A stretch of DNA of 64,000 bases, taken from NCBI GenBank assembly GCA_945883505.1, contig CAMCXL010000006.1, positions 33,451-97,450 of the forward strand, read 5' to 3'. Below, piece after piece: positions 1 to 8,142 of this stretch. Each line of letters begins with the position of its first letter. Position 1 is the stretch's first letter. The notes under the pieces were generated by a model. It saw nothing but the letters and a program-made list of their open reading frames with translations. It was not told the DNA's origin and ran no database searches. The DNA comes from Rhodoluna limnophila (GTDB lineage: Bacteria; Actinomycetota; Actinomycetes; Actinomycetales; Microbacteriaceae). Both the position numbers and the translations under genes were made by a program.

Positions 1-161
1 AGTGTCTCTAGCCTGGAATCGGGTAGGTTTACCACCCCAACGTTTGGTTCTATGGTGGCGAACGGGTAGTTCGCCGCCAGAACGTTGTTCTTGGTTAGAG
101 CGTTGAAGAGGGTCGACTTACCAACATTTGGTAGTCCCACGATTCCGATAGTTAAGGCCAC
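1..161 (-). CDS. ychF: YchF family redox-regulated ATPase, N-terminal part
   Basis: Only the first ~53 codons lie in the window; the rest runs off the left edge. Starting from a GTG at 159-161 the peptide begins with a P-loop (GLPNVGKS) and continues with FNALTKNN and [10 protein letters not shown], a combination typical of the Obg-like ATPase YchF/OLA1. The family binds ATP rather than GTP and associates with ribosomes, with roles in stress and redox response. It is divergent from the exonuclease gene at 207, with 45 nt between them. The family call is firm; nothing can be said about the C-terminal TGS domain. Confidence 0.9.
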   Translation of the reverse strand, partial: MALTIGIVGLPNVGKSTLFNALTKNNVLAANYPFATIEPNVGVVNLPDSRLET

Positions 162-206
162 GGGATACCACTCTACCCGTCGCTAGCTACTGGCAGACTT
201 GAGGGC

Positions 207-770
207 ATGTCCCTTGACTTTGTTGCCATTGACTTCGAAACAGCCAATGGCTCCCCGGCTAGCCCCTGCGCTGTGGGGCTGATTCGAGTTCGAGACGGCA
301 AGGTAGTAGATGGCTTTGAGTCGATGTTCAAACCACCTCCGCTTCATAACTGGTTCAGTGCCGGCAACATTGCGGTGCACGGGATTACCCCTTCGATGAT
401 TGAGTCTGCTCCGGACTACTCGCAAGTTTTGAGCCAGATGTTGGAGTTTGTGGCCGAAGATGTACTGATCGCACACAACGCACCCTTTGACATGGGGGTT
501 CTGAGGGCATCAGCCGAAGCTATCGGTGCAGATCTTCCTGCCCTTAGCTATAGCTGCTCACTGCAGATTGCGAGAAAGACCTACAACCTAGATGGCTACC
601 GCTTGAATCAGGTGGCCTACGCCGTGGGTCACGAGGAATTTGATCATCACAACGCCCTGGCTGACAGCGATGCCTGCTCAAGAATTGTCATTCATGCCGC
701 GAACCGGCACGGGGCTCAAAACCTAGAGGAATTGCTTAGCTCCACCAAGCTCACACTCAAGCAGCTCTAA
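207..770 (+). CDS. DEDDh 3'-5' exonuclease (DnaQ-like)
   Basis: A 187-residue protein consisting of a single DnaQ/epsilon-type exonuclease domain. Exo I is DFET with D9 and E11, Exo II is HNAPFD ending at D95, and Exo III has H148 and D153, so the full DEDDh set is present. Such proteins degrade single-stranded DNA or RNA 3'-5' with two metal ions, acting in proofreading or repair. There is no BRCT or UvrC-like domain, so it resembles the short stand-alone actinobacterial exonucleases. The ATG at 207 has GAGGG close upstream and also a CAGACT hexamer 7 nt before it. It is followed 11 nt later by rmuC, and both may serve DNA repair. Confidence 0.88.
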   Translation: MSLDFVAIDFETANGSPASPCAVGLIRVRDGKVVDGFESMFKPPPLHNWFSAGNIAVHGITPSMIESAPDYSQVLSQMLEFVAEDVLIAHNAPFDMGVLRASAEAIGADLPALSYSCSLQIARKTYNLDGYRLNQVAYAVGHEEFDHHNALADSDACSRIVIHAANRHGAQNLEELLSSTKLTLKQL

Positions 771-781
771 ATTGGAGCCTA

Positions 782-2002
782 TTGTCAGAAGCTAATGGCA
801 TAGTTCTAACCATGGAACTTATTTACCTCTCTATTGGTGTAGTTATTGGCGGAGTCATTGGACTACTGGTTGCAACCCTCCGTTTTAGATCAAAGGGCTC
901 GGATAGCTCACTAGCTATCCAGCTAGCCAGCGCCGAGGCCACCGTCTCGGGCCTCAGCTCAGCTCTGCAGCGAGCCGAAGAGGATAGAAAAGAGCGTGAA
1001 GCCAGAGAGCGCGAAGAATCCAGACTTATCGCAGAGCTAGCTCCAGTCAAAGACCGCCTCGAGCAAATGCAGATTTCGGTGAAGGCTCTTGAAAAAGAGC
1101 GCACCGAACAGTTCGGAACTATTCAAGAACAGCTGAAAAATGCCATCGCCTCGGATGACCAGCTTAGAAAAACTACCCAGGCACTTTCTCAAGCACTGTC
1201 TTCAAACTCCATCCGAGGAGTCTGGGGGGAAACCCAGCTTCGCAAGCTCGTCGAACTCGCCGGTTTGATAAAGCACGCCGACTTCAGCGAGCAGGCAACA
1301 TTCTCAACCGACAGTGGATCTGGTCGAGCCGACCTAATCATCAACTTACCTGGCGGAAAATCACTAGCTATAGATTCCAAGGTCCCTTTCAATTCATACC
1401 AAGAGGCTTCGGCTATCTCAGAGCATGCCGAGGGCGAAGACGCTAAGCGGCGTGCAGATCTAATCACCGCCCACGTCAAGGCCATGAAGGTTCACATCGA
1501 TGCACTTTCGAGCAAGGAATATTGGACGGGGCTCAATGCCTCTCCGGATTTTGTGATTGCATTCGTTCCCTCCGAGTCCTTACTCTCGGCAGCTTTAGAT
1601 GCCGACCCCGCGCTGTTGGAATACGCGTTCAAGAAAAACGTCGCTCTGGCCTCACCGGTGAGTTTGTTCTCGGTTCTAAAAACCATCAACTACATCTGGC
1701 GACAGAACGTGGATGAAGGTTCTGTCCGAAACATGATCAAGCTTGGAAAAGAGCTCTATGAGAGGATCGGAAAGATTGCCGAGCACGCGGAAAAGCTTGG
1801 CCGCTCGATTACGGCAACCGTCAAGGACTACAACGTCTTTGTTTCATCCCTAGAATCCAGAGTGCTGGTGACTGCTCGAAAGCTAAACGATTTGGATGAA
1901 AATCAACTGGGCACCGAGGAAATTGCTTCTCCGCCACCACTGGAATCAGCCCCCGATCGCATTACTGCCAATGAGCTGCAATCCGGAGAGCAAAAGGACT
2001 AA
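782..2002 (+). CDS. rmuC: DNA recombination protein RmuC
   Basis: The protein begins with one hydrophobic segment (about residues 11-33), then a charged coiled-coil region (about 45-125), then the RmuC core (about 130-385, with RGVWGE and IDSKVPF motifs). RmuC limits rearrangements at inverted repeats and is predicted to be a membrane-anchored nuclease-like factor. The chosen start is a TTG at 782 preceded by GGAG with a short 4-nt gap; an ATG at 812 would remove ten residues and begin directly at the membrane segment, so the start is open. It follows the exonuclease gene by 11 nt and is probably co-transcribed. Confidence 0.9.
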   Translation: MSEANGIVLTMELIYLSIGVVIGGVIGLLVATLRFRSKGSDSSLAIQLASAEATVSGLSSALQRAEEDRKEREAREREESRLIAELAPVKDRLEQMQISVKALEKERTEQFGTIQEQLKNAIASDDQLRKTTQALSQALSSNSIRGVWGETQLRKLVELAGLIKHADFSEQATFSTDSGSGRADLIINLPGGKSLAIDSKVPFNSYQEASAISEHAEGEDAKRRADLITAHVKAMKVHIDALSSKEYWTGLNASPDFVIAFVPSESLLSAALDADPALLEYAFKKNVALASPVSLFSVLKTINYIWRQNVDEGSVRNMIKLGKELYERIGKIAEHAEKLGRSITATVKDYNVFVSSLESRVLVTARKLNDLDENQLGTEEIASPPPLESAPDRITANELQSGEQKD

Positions 2003-2055
2003 AGCCTCTAAAGCTGGCGAAATACCAGCCTTCCGAGGCCAAAGCGCAGGTTGGC

Positions 2056-2061
2056 TATACT
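2056..2061 (+). promoter_or_regulatory. Possible -10 box for the kinase-aldolase operon
   Basis: A TATACT hexamer lies about 95 nt upstream of the PfkB kinase start in a 154-nt gap after rmuC. No good -35 match is visible at the expected distance. The kinase itself has an AAGGAG ribosome binding site at about 2143, so this would be a leadered mRNA. Confidence 0.35.
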
Positions 2062-2156
2062 CGACTGAAGTGCTCACAAAGGCGTTTGCAGCTCATCAAA
2101 ACCGGTAAATTCACTAAGCCACCGGACCCAATTGATCATCCGCAAGGAGTACCTGC

Positions 2157-3191
2157 ATGTCTGGCAACACCTACAAGTCCCCGATTGTCACGCTCACGCC
2201 GGCGCCAACCCTGGACCGCACTTACCTGGTTTCGAACTTGCACCCCGGCGCTGTCAACCGAGCAGACGCAGTTGGTGAAGAACTTGCCGGCAAGGGCATA
2301 AATGTTTCCAGGGCTCTTCATTTGGCCGGCATTGAAGCTCCGGGGGTCGTTCCAATCGGCAATGCCGAGAAGGGGATCCTCGAGCGAACCGGTTCAAAAA
2401 AGTTTCTGATTCCGATGTGGATTGAGGGAACCCTTCGGGTTTCCACAACAATTTTAGAAAAGGGTGGCCCGACCACCAAAATCAACGAGGCACCGAAGCC
2501 TCTAACCTCCGAAGAGTGGCAAAGAGTTATTGATCTAACCGAGGCCACTGTGAAAGAAAACCACGCTAAGTGGCTTGTTATCGCCGGTGCTCTACCAATC
2601 GATCAGTCAACCGGAACCTTTGTTGACCTACACCCAATTTTTGACCGCATGAAAAAGTTAGGTGTTCGCGTAGCACTAGATACTTCCGGTGAGCCTTTGG
2701 CCTACTGGGTGAAGCAGGGCGAGGCTGCAATCTTGAAACCAAATGCCGAAGAACTTGCCTCGGCCGTTAAGCGATCCCTTCTAACAAACGGAGACGTCAT
2801 AGAAGCAGCGCGCGAGCTTTGCTCGCACGGTGTTGAGTGTGTGCTGGCCTCGCTTGGTGCCGACGGTATGTTGGCCGTCACCAAATCCAGAGCTTGGGGA
2901 ACCAGTACCACGCCGGTTAAGGTGATCAACACTGTTGGTGCCGGGGATGCGACCCTGGCTGGATTCTTGGCGGCTATCACCAAGAACCCTTTGCCCGAGG
3001 GGCATGAAGATATAGGTGTGGGCTTCAACGTTCCAGTTGGTGCGATGATGGCTGTTCAGTGGGGTGCCGTGAAGGTTTCCCAGCCAACCAGTGGGCTGGA
3101 GAACATTGACAACCTTCCCGAGGTATTTTTAACTGAGCAAGTAGATCTAACCGCAGCCCTTAGAGAACCAGCTATCTACAAGGAGAACTAA
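2157..3191 (+). CDS. PfkB family hexose/phosphofructokinase
   Basis: A 344-residue ribokinase-fold sugar kinase. The N-terminal substrate region (PAPTLDRTY, GKGINVSRAL) is typical of the 1-phosphofructokinase/tagatose-6-phosphate kinase branch, and the C-terminal anion hole motif GAGD ends at the catalytic base D264. These enzymes phosphorylate a phosphorylated ketohexose with ATP. The next gene is a class II aldolase that starts on the base after this stop codon, so the pair likely forms and then cleaves fructose 1,6-bisphosphate. There is no fructose PTS gene nearby, so whether the substrate is fructose-1-phosphate or fructose-6-phosphate cannot be told from sequence. ATG with an AAGGAG site 7 nt upstream. 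Confidence 0.85.
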   Translation: MSGNTYKSPIVTLTPAPTLDRTYLVSNLHPGAVNRADAVGEELAGKGINVSRALHLAGIEAPGVVPIGNAEKGILERTGSKKFLIPMWIEGTLRVSTTILEKGGPTTKINEAPKPLTSEEWQRVIDLTEATVKENHAKWLVIAGALPIDQSTGTFVDLHPIFDRMKKLGVRVALDTSGEPLAYWVKQGEAAILKPNAEELASAVKRSLLTNGDVIEAARELCSHGVECVLASLGADGMLAVTKSRAWGTSTTPVKVINTVGAGDATLAGFLAAITKNPLPEGHEDIGVGFNVPVGAMMAVQWGAVKVSQPTSGLENIDNLPEVFLTEQVDLTAALREPAIYKEN

Positions 3192-4217
3192 ATGCCAGTA
3201 GCCTCACCGGATGCATATCTAGAGATGCTCGATCGAGCTAAATCTTCGGGCTTTGCCTACCCGGCAATCAACGTATCTTCTTCTTCGACCGCAATCGCTG
3301 CGCTGCAGGGTCTGCAGGAAGCAGGCTCGGATGGCATCTTGCAGGTTTCTACCGGTGGAGCCGAGTACTGGTCAGGTTCAACAGTTAAATCCATGGCCAT
3401 CGGTGCCCAAGCGATGGCTGCCTTCGTTCGCGAAGCAGCCAAGGGATACGGAGTAACAGTTGCACTGCATACCGATCACTGCGCCAAGCATCAGCTCGAT
3501 GGATTTGTGAGACCACTTCTTGAGGTATCAGCAGAGCGCATCAAGTCTGGCCAGGATGCACTTTTCAATTCGCACATGTGGGACGGCTCTGCTGTGCCAC
3601 TCGGTGAAAACTTAGAGATTGCAAAAGAACTGCTTGCAAAAACCAAGGCTGTTGGTTCGATTCTTGAAGTAGAAATTGGTGTTGTCGGCGGCGAGGAAGA
3701 TGGCGTTGAAGGTGGAATGGGTGAGCACTTGTTCACTACCGTCGAAGACGGAATGGCAACAGCTGAGGCTCTTGGCCTTGGAGAAAACGGTCGCTACCTA
3801 ACAGCTCTAACCTTTGGAAACGTTCACGGTAGCTACAAGCCTGGAAGCGTTAAGCTCAGGCCCGAATTGCTGGATGAAATCCAGAAGGCCGTGGGTAAAA
3901 AGTATTCAAAGAATCTACCTTTTGACTTGGTATTCCACGGTGGATCTGGTTCAACTACAAAGGAGATTGCAGACGCCGTGAGCTTTGGTGTAATCAAGAT
4001 GAACATCGACACCGACACTCAGTACGCATTCACGCGCGCAATTGCAGGCCACATGTTCCAGAACTACGATGGCGTCCTAAAAGTCGACGGCGAAGTTGGA
4101 AACAAGAAAACTTATGACCCAAGAGTCTGGGGCAAGCTAGCTGAGGCTTCTATGGCGGCGCGAGTAGTTGAAGCAGCGAACCAGTTGGGTTCCGCAGGTA
4201 AGTCTCCAAAGGCCTAG
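3192..4217 (+). CDS. fbaA: Class II fructose-bisphosphate aldolase
   Basis: A 341-residue zinc-dependent aldolase that cleaves fructose 1,6-bisphosphate to dihydroxyacetone phosphate and glyceraldehyde 3-phosphate. The HTDH motif gives the catalytic base D95 and zinc ligand H96; further ligands are H212 (FGNVHG) and H249 (FHGGSGS). Length is usual for the family. The ATG follows the kinase stop directly, with AGGAGA inside the end of the kinase gene, so translation is probably coupled. A tiny MORN protein gene follows on the next base. Confidence 0.95.
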   Translation: MPVASPDAYLEMLDRAKSSGFAYPAINVSSSSTAIAALQGLQEAGSDGILQVSTGGAEYWSGSTVKSMAIGAQAMAAFVREAAKGYGVTVALHTDHCAKHQLDGFVRPLLEVSAERIKSGQDALFNSHMWDGSAVPLGENLEIAKELLAKTKAVGSILEVEIGVVGGEEDGVEGGMGEHLFTTVEDGMATAEALGLGENGRYLTALTFGNVHGSYKPGSVKLRPELLDEIQKAVGKKYSKNLPFDLVFHGGSGSTTKEIADAVSFGVIKMNIDTDTQYAFTRAIAGHMFQNYDGVLKVDGEVGNKKTYDPRVWGKLAEASMAARVVEAANQLGSAGKSPKA

Positions 4218-4218
4218 A

Positions 4219-4422
4219 TTGCGCGAACCGTTTTACGATAACGGGAACCCGCGATACACGGGTAAATTCAAGGACGGGCAAATGCACGGATCTTGGAAGT
4301 TTTTTAGAAAAGACGGCTCACTGATGCGCACGGGTAAATTCAGCCTTGGTAAACAAGTTGGCATCTGGACAACTTACGACCGTAGCGGCCATCCACACAA
4401 AGAAACTGACTTTGGATCCTAG
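4219..4422 (+). CDS. Small MORN-repeat (YwqK-like) protein
   Basis: A 67-residue protein composed of MORN-like repeats: three units of the pattern YxxG..xYxGxFKDGQxHGxWxxF are visible (around residues 6-22, 23-45, 46-64). Similar repeats occur in proteins annotated as YwqK-family antitoxins, but no toxin partner is adjacent, so I infer no function. I place the start at TTG 4219 because AAAGG lies 6 nt upstream and this is one base after the aldolase stop; the frame stays open upstream to an ATG at 4168 inside the aldolase gene. Its stop shares CTAG with the convergent ispH stop. Confidence 0.6.
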   Translation: MREPFYDNGNPRYTGKFKDGQMHGSWKFFRKDGSLMRTGKFSLGKQVGIWTTYDRSGHPHKETDFGS

Positions 4423-5420
4423 GAGCGCTTGACCTTATTGCTGGTATCTTGGCCAGCGCTCTTCAGGTCCTTGCGAAGCTCTTTCGGAAGCGAGAACTGC
4501 ACATCTTCTTCAGCGGTAGTGATCTCGGTTGGTCCCCCGTAGCCATTGGCCTCCAGGTATGCAAGAACCTCTTCGACTAGCTCTTCTGGAGCAGATGCTC
4601 CGGAGGTGACCCCGACGGTTTCGACTCCTTCGAACCAGGACTCCTGGATTTCGGATGCGTAGTCAATTCGGTAGGCAGCTTTGGCTCCAGCTTCGAGAGC
4701 TACTTCAACAAGCCGAACGGTGTTGGAGGAGTTTGCCGAGCCAACCACCAAAACTAGGTCGGATTCGGATCCGACTTTCTTGATGGCAACCTGACGGTTC
4801 TGGGTTGCATAGCAAATGTCATCGCTTGGAGGATTCTGGAGAGTTGGGAATTTCTCTCGAAGCTTTAGAACCGTCTCCATGGTCTCATCAACAGACAAGG
4901 TGGTCTGAGAAAGCCAGATAACTTTCTTTGGGTCTTTGACCTTAGCGTTTAAGACTCCGTCAGGACCATCAATTAGCTGAACGTGATCCGGGGCTTCGCC
5001 TGCGGTGCCTTCAACTTCTTCGTGTCCCTCGTGGCCAATTAGCAAGATGTCATACTCTTCCTGAGCAAAGCGCTGGACCTCGCGGTGAACTTTTGTCACC
5101 AGTGGGCAGGTTGCATCGATGGTGTTCAGGCCCCTGGCTTCGGATGCTTTAACAACGGCTGGAGAAACTCCGTGAGCTGAGAAAACTAGTACCGAGCCTT
5201 CTGGAACCTCGTCAACTTCGTTGACAAAGATTGCTCCGCGCTTTTCTAGTCCTGTCACAACGTGTTTGTTGTGGACGATTTCTTTCCGAACATAGACCGG
5301 AGCCCCGTAGTGGTCGAGGGCCTTTTCCACCGCGATAACCGCCCGGTCAACTCCGGCGCAGTATCCTCTTGGGGCAGCCAGAAGCACGCGCCGCTGGGCG
5401 GTATTGTTTACTTGGGTCAC
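4419..5420 (-). CDS. ispH: 4-hydroxy-3-methylbut-2-enyl diphosphate reductase
   Basis: IspH performs the last step of the MEP pathway, reducing HMBPP to IPP and DMAPP with a [4Fe-4S] cluster. All three cluster cysteines are present (C21 in [10 protein letters not shown]105 in DATCPLV, C203 in [10 protein letters not shown]), with substrate-binding histidines in IVHNKH and GHEGHEE. At 333 residues the length is normal. The start is a GTG with a TACACT hexamer 6 nt upstream and no clear Shine-Dalgarno sequence, suggesting a leaderless mRNA. It is transcribed toward the MORN gene and away from xseA. It pairs metabolically with ispE at 34417 and uppS at 11463. Confidence 0.97.
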   Translation of the reverse strand: MTQVNNTAQRRVLLAAPRGYCAGVDRAVIAVEKALDHYGAPVYVRKEIVHNKHVVTGLEKRGAIFVNEVDEVPEGSVLVFSAHGVSPAVVKASEARGLNTIDATCPLVTKVHREVQRFAQEEYDILLIGHEGHEEVEGTAGEAPDHVQLIDGPDGVLNAKVKDPKKVIWLSQTTLSVDETMETVLKLREKFPTLQNPPSDDICYATQNRQVAIKKVGSESDLVLVVGSANSSNTVRLVEVALEAGAKAAYRIDYASEIQESWFEGVETVGVTSGASAPEELVEEVLAYLEANGYGGPTEITTAEEDVQFSLPKELRKDLKSAGQDTSNKVKRS

Positions 5421-5426
5421 CCTTCA

Positions 5427-5432
5427 AGTGTA
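5427..5432 (-). promoter_or_regulatory. Candidate leaderless -10 box of ispH
   Basis: TACACT on the minus strand ends 6 nt before the ispH GTG start, so transcription would begin at or next to the start codon. It is one of a series of such boxes in this window. Confidence 0.5.
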
Positions 5433-5465
5433 CGAGAGATAATCAACCCTCCCTAAGGAATAGCC

Positions 5466-6695
5466 ATGTCGGAGAATCAGCCAGTAGATTCCTCCGAATC
5501 TCGGGTCTCCAGCGAACAAACCCCATGGTCGGTCGCCAATTTCACCAACACACTTAAGGACTGGATCACTCGCCTTGGCAACGTTTGGGTGGAAGGTCAG
5601 ATCTCTCAAATTAGCCCCAAAAAGGACGTGTTCTTTGGGGAGTTGCGAGATCTGGTAGCCGACAAGGGCTTCTCGATTCACTCTCGAAGACCCGATGTTT
5701 TAGCTGCAGTTAGTGAACTCTCAGCAGGAGATCGAGTGGTTGCGCTTGTTCACCCGGATTTCTGGGAGCGTTCGGGTAAGACCAGCATGGACGTGCTGGC
5801 CATAAGAAAAGTTGGCCTTGGTGAATTACTAGAGCGCATCGAAAGACTTAGACAGCAGCTCATCAAAGAAGGTCTAACTCTCGCCGAGCGAAAGCTTCCG
5901 CTACCTTTTTTGCCAAACCTGATTGGTCTGATCACCGGAGCAAATAGTGATGCCGAAAAAGACGTTCTTGAAAACTCCAAGCTTCGCTGGCCCGAGGTTC
6001 GTTTCAAAGTTCAGCACTGCCCGGTTCAAGGTGATAAAGCGGGACCAGAAATTATCAAGGCCATCGAGCTGCTTGATGCTGACCCAGAAGTTGACGTGAT
6101 CATTTTGGCTCGCGGGGGTGGAAGCTTTCAAGACCTCTTAGTTTTCTCTGATGAAAAAGTGGTTCGGGCAGTTGCCAACTGTAAGACACCTATTGTCAGC
6201 GCAATTGGACACGAGAACGACAGACCACTAACCGATGAGGTCTGTGACCTTCGAGTATCCACCCCTACCGATGCAGCAAAACGAGTGGTTCCAGATGTTT
6301 TGGAGGAGCGCAAGAAAATTTCTCAAGCCTTAGAGCGCATCGGACTTCGGGTGACAGCTTTTGTTCAAAACCAAATTGAGTTGATTCTTGGTATCCGCTC
6401 GAGACCAATACTTGCTAATCCTTTTACCCTGGTTGACGATCGAGCTCTCCAGGTCTCCCAGTTGAGACAGTCAGTGCTGGGACAAATAAGTAACACTCTC
6501 GAAAAGCATCAACTGCAGGTCTCAGGACTTAGGGGTCAAGTAAGGGCCCTTTCGCCGAAGCTGACCCTGGACCGCGGCTACGCCGTGGTGCGGGATTTAG
6601 AGGGCCACGTTTTGACCAAGCCTAAGCAGGCAAAATCCGGCCAGAAGATAAATATCACCCTGGCCGGAGGCGATCTTGGGGCCACTGCCGATTGA
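5466..6695 (+). CDS. xseA: Exodeoxyribonuclease VII large subunit
   Basis: A 409-residue XseA with an N-terminal OB fold (about residues 18-120, including WVEGQISQ and FFGELRD) and the central catalytic domain (about 130-360) carrying GLITGANSDAEKDV, ILARGGGSFQDL, and AIGHENDRPLTDEV motifs. The C-terminal coiled-coil part ends with LTLDRGYAVV, usual for the family. With XseB it forms the nuclease that degrades single-stranded DNA from both ends to oligonucleotides. AAGGA lies 7 nt upstream of the ATG. xseB follows after 18 nt. Confidence 0.96.
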   Translation: MSENQPVDSSESRVSSEQTPWSVANFTNTLKDWITRLGNVWVEGQISQISPKKDVFFGELRDLVADKGFSIHSRRPDVLAAVSELSAGDRVVALVHPDFWERSGKTSMDVLAIRKVGLGELLERIERLRQQLIKEGLTLAERKLPLPFLPNLIGLITGANSDAEKDVLENSKLRWPEVRFKVQHCPVQGDKAGPEIIKAIELLDADPEVDVIILARGGGSFQDLLVFSDEKVVRAVANCKTPIVSAIGHENDRPLTDEVCDLRVSTPTDAAKRVVPDVLEERKKISQALERIGLRVTAFVQNQIELILGIRSRPILANPFTLVDDRALQVSQLRQSVLGQISNTLEKHQLQVSGLRGQVRALSPKLTLDRGYAVVRDLEGHVLTKPKQAKSGQKINITLAGGDLGATAD

Positions 6696-6698
6696 AAG

Positions 6699-6704
6699 TA
6701 GGCT
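6699..6704 (+). promoter_or_regulatory. Candidate -10 box before xseB
   Basis: TAGGCT lies 9 nt before the xseB ATG, in the 18-nt gap after xseA, with TTGAAAG just upstream of it. A near copy of this arrangement precedes greA at 13725. It could be an internal promoter of the xseAB operon. Confidence 0.35.
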
Positions 6705-6713
6705 GAATACATA

Positions 6714-6938
6714 ATGAGCGAAATGAACAAAGACGTGGCGGCCATGAGCTACGAACAAGCCAGAGACGAACTAGTCAAAGTGGTGGCCGAACTGGAAACC
6801 GGGTCGGTGACCCTTGAGGCTTCCATGAAGCTTTGGGAACGCGGCGAGGCACTGGCGGACAAGTGTGAGCAGTGGCTCTCGGGTGCAAGGGCTCAGCTTG
6901 AAAAGGCAGCCAAATCCAAAAAGAGCTCAACCGAATGA
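6714..6938 (+). CDS. xseB: Exodeoxyribonuclease VII small subunit
   Basis: A 74-residue helical protein with the XseB pattern: MSYEQARDEL, then VVAELETGSVTLEASMKLWERG and a lysine-rich tail. XseB wraps around the XseA coiled coil to build the active nuclease. No obvious Shine-Dalgarno sequence precedes the ATG. It overlaps the next gene by 4 nt (ATGA), which suggests coupled translation. Confidence 0.95.
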   Translation: MSEMNKDVAAMSYEQARDELVKVVAELETGSVTLEASMKLWERGEALADKCEQWLSGARAQLEKAAKSKKSSTE

Positions 6939-7501
6939 GCGATGCCGCGGCTGCACGCAGGGCTCGGCAGACCCTAATCAATTTACTGCTTTCACTTTTA
7001 GCGACCGTGGGGGTAATGGTGTTACTGGTTTTGGCCGTTCCCCGGGATGACTCAAATCGAGTGCAACCGGTTGATTACAAAAGCGTTGCCGCGGAGGCTG
7101 CCAAGCAAGCCCCTGGGGAATTACTGGTGCCAACTTTGCCGGTCGATTGGTATTCCAACGCGGCCAGGTACCGCTCATCAGCTCAAGACGGTGTAGCGAA
7201 CTGGTACGTAGGTTTTGTTGGACCAAACAGCGAGTTCATTGCGATGACCCAAGGCTTCGAAGTGAATTCGACCTGGATGCAGCTGATGCTTGAATCCAAT
7301 AAACAGTCCAGTGAAATTTCAATTCAAGGTCAGACCTGGAAGATTTATGAAAACATCAGACAAAGCAATCCTCCAAAGTCCAAGGACTACATGATGGTTT
7401 TGGAGTACCAAGACCAAGCGGTTTTTGTCTATGGAGTTGCACCAAAAAACCAGCTGGAAGATTTTGCCTCGCAGCTAACTTTGTCAATAGAAGGTGATTA
7501 G
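6935..7501 (+). CDS. DUF4245 domain membrane-anchored protein
   Basis: A 188-residue protein with one N-terminal membrane segment (about residues 14-35) and an extracytoplasmic domain containing the hallmarks of DUF4245 (WYSNAARYR, WYVGFVGPNSEFIA, and a STWM block). The function of this actinobacterial family is unknown. In other actinobacteria I recall it beside xseA/xseB and glpX or fumarase, as here. The ATG overlaps the xseB stop and the stop lies 1 nt before the carbonic anhydrase start, so it sits inside an operon. Confidence 0.82.
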   Translation: MSDAAAARRARQTLINLLLSLLATVGVMVLLVLAVPRDDSNRVQPVDYKSVAAEAAKQAPGELLVPTLPVDWYSNAARYRSSAQDGVANWYVGFVGPNSEFIAMTQGFEVNSTWMQLMLESNKQSSEISIQGQTWKIYENIRQSNPPKSKDYMMVLEYQDQAVFVYGVAPKNQLEDFASQLTLSIEGD

Positions 7502-7502
7502 C

Positions 7503-8117
7503 ATGAATCTAAATCCAGCACAGGCCTATGAGAAGTTCTTCGAAGGAAACGAAAGATTCATCTCTGGAAAGCTCTCTCACCCCAGGCAAGACGTCGAACA
7601 CCGAACTGAGATAGCTGAGGGTCAGACTCCCTTTGCCGCCCTATTTGGCTGTTCGGATTCAAGACTTTCGGCGGAAATAATCTTTGACGTTGGCCTTGGT
7701 GATTTATTCGTGGTTAGAAATGCTGGACAGGTGATAGCCGAAACAATTCTCGGTTCGCTCGAATACAGCGTCGAGGTTCTAAAGGTCCCCCTGATTGTGA
7801 TTCTCGGTCACGATGGCTGCGGGGCTATCCAAGCCACCATCGCATCATCCGAGGGAACCCTGGTGACCCAAGGCGAATTCATCCAAAACCTAGTTTTACG
7901 GATTGAACCAACCGTTCAAGCAGCCAGAGAAGCCGGGACCGACTCAATCGATGAGATAACCGCCCTACACATCAAAGCCACCGTCCAGGAGCTGATTAGC
8001 CGTTCCACCCTGATCGATAGCGCCGTCAGAAGCGGTAAATTAGCTGTTGTGGGAGCAACTTACCAACTTGCTCTTGGCAAGGTGACACCGCTAGTCACCA
8101 TCGGAAACGTCAACTAA
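7503..8117 (+). CDS. Beta-class carbonic anhydrase
   Basis: A 204-residue zinc enzyme interconverting CO2 and bicarbonate. The ligand set of the beta class is visible: C50, D52 and R54 (CSDSR), H103 and C106 (HDGC). I chose ATG 7503 rather than the in-frame GTG at 7494 because AAGGTGAT at 7491-7498 then serves as the ribosome binding site. It follows the DUF4245 gene and precedes fumC by 25 nt. It likely supplies bicarbonate for carboxylation reactions. Confidence 0.94.
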   Translation: MNLNPAQAYEKFFEGNERFISGKLSHPRQDVEHRTEIAEGQTPFAALFGCSDSRLSAEIIFDVGLGDLFVVRNAGQVIAETILGSLEYSVEVLKVPLIVILGHDGCGAIQATIASSEGTLVTQGEFIQNLVLRIEPTVQAAREAGTDSIDEITALHIKATVQELISRSTLIDSAVRSGKLAVVGATYQLALGKVTPLVTIGNVN

Positions 8118-8142
8118 GGCCCTCAAGAAAGGCTCGATTCTC

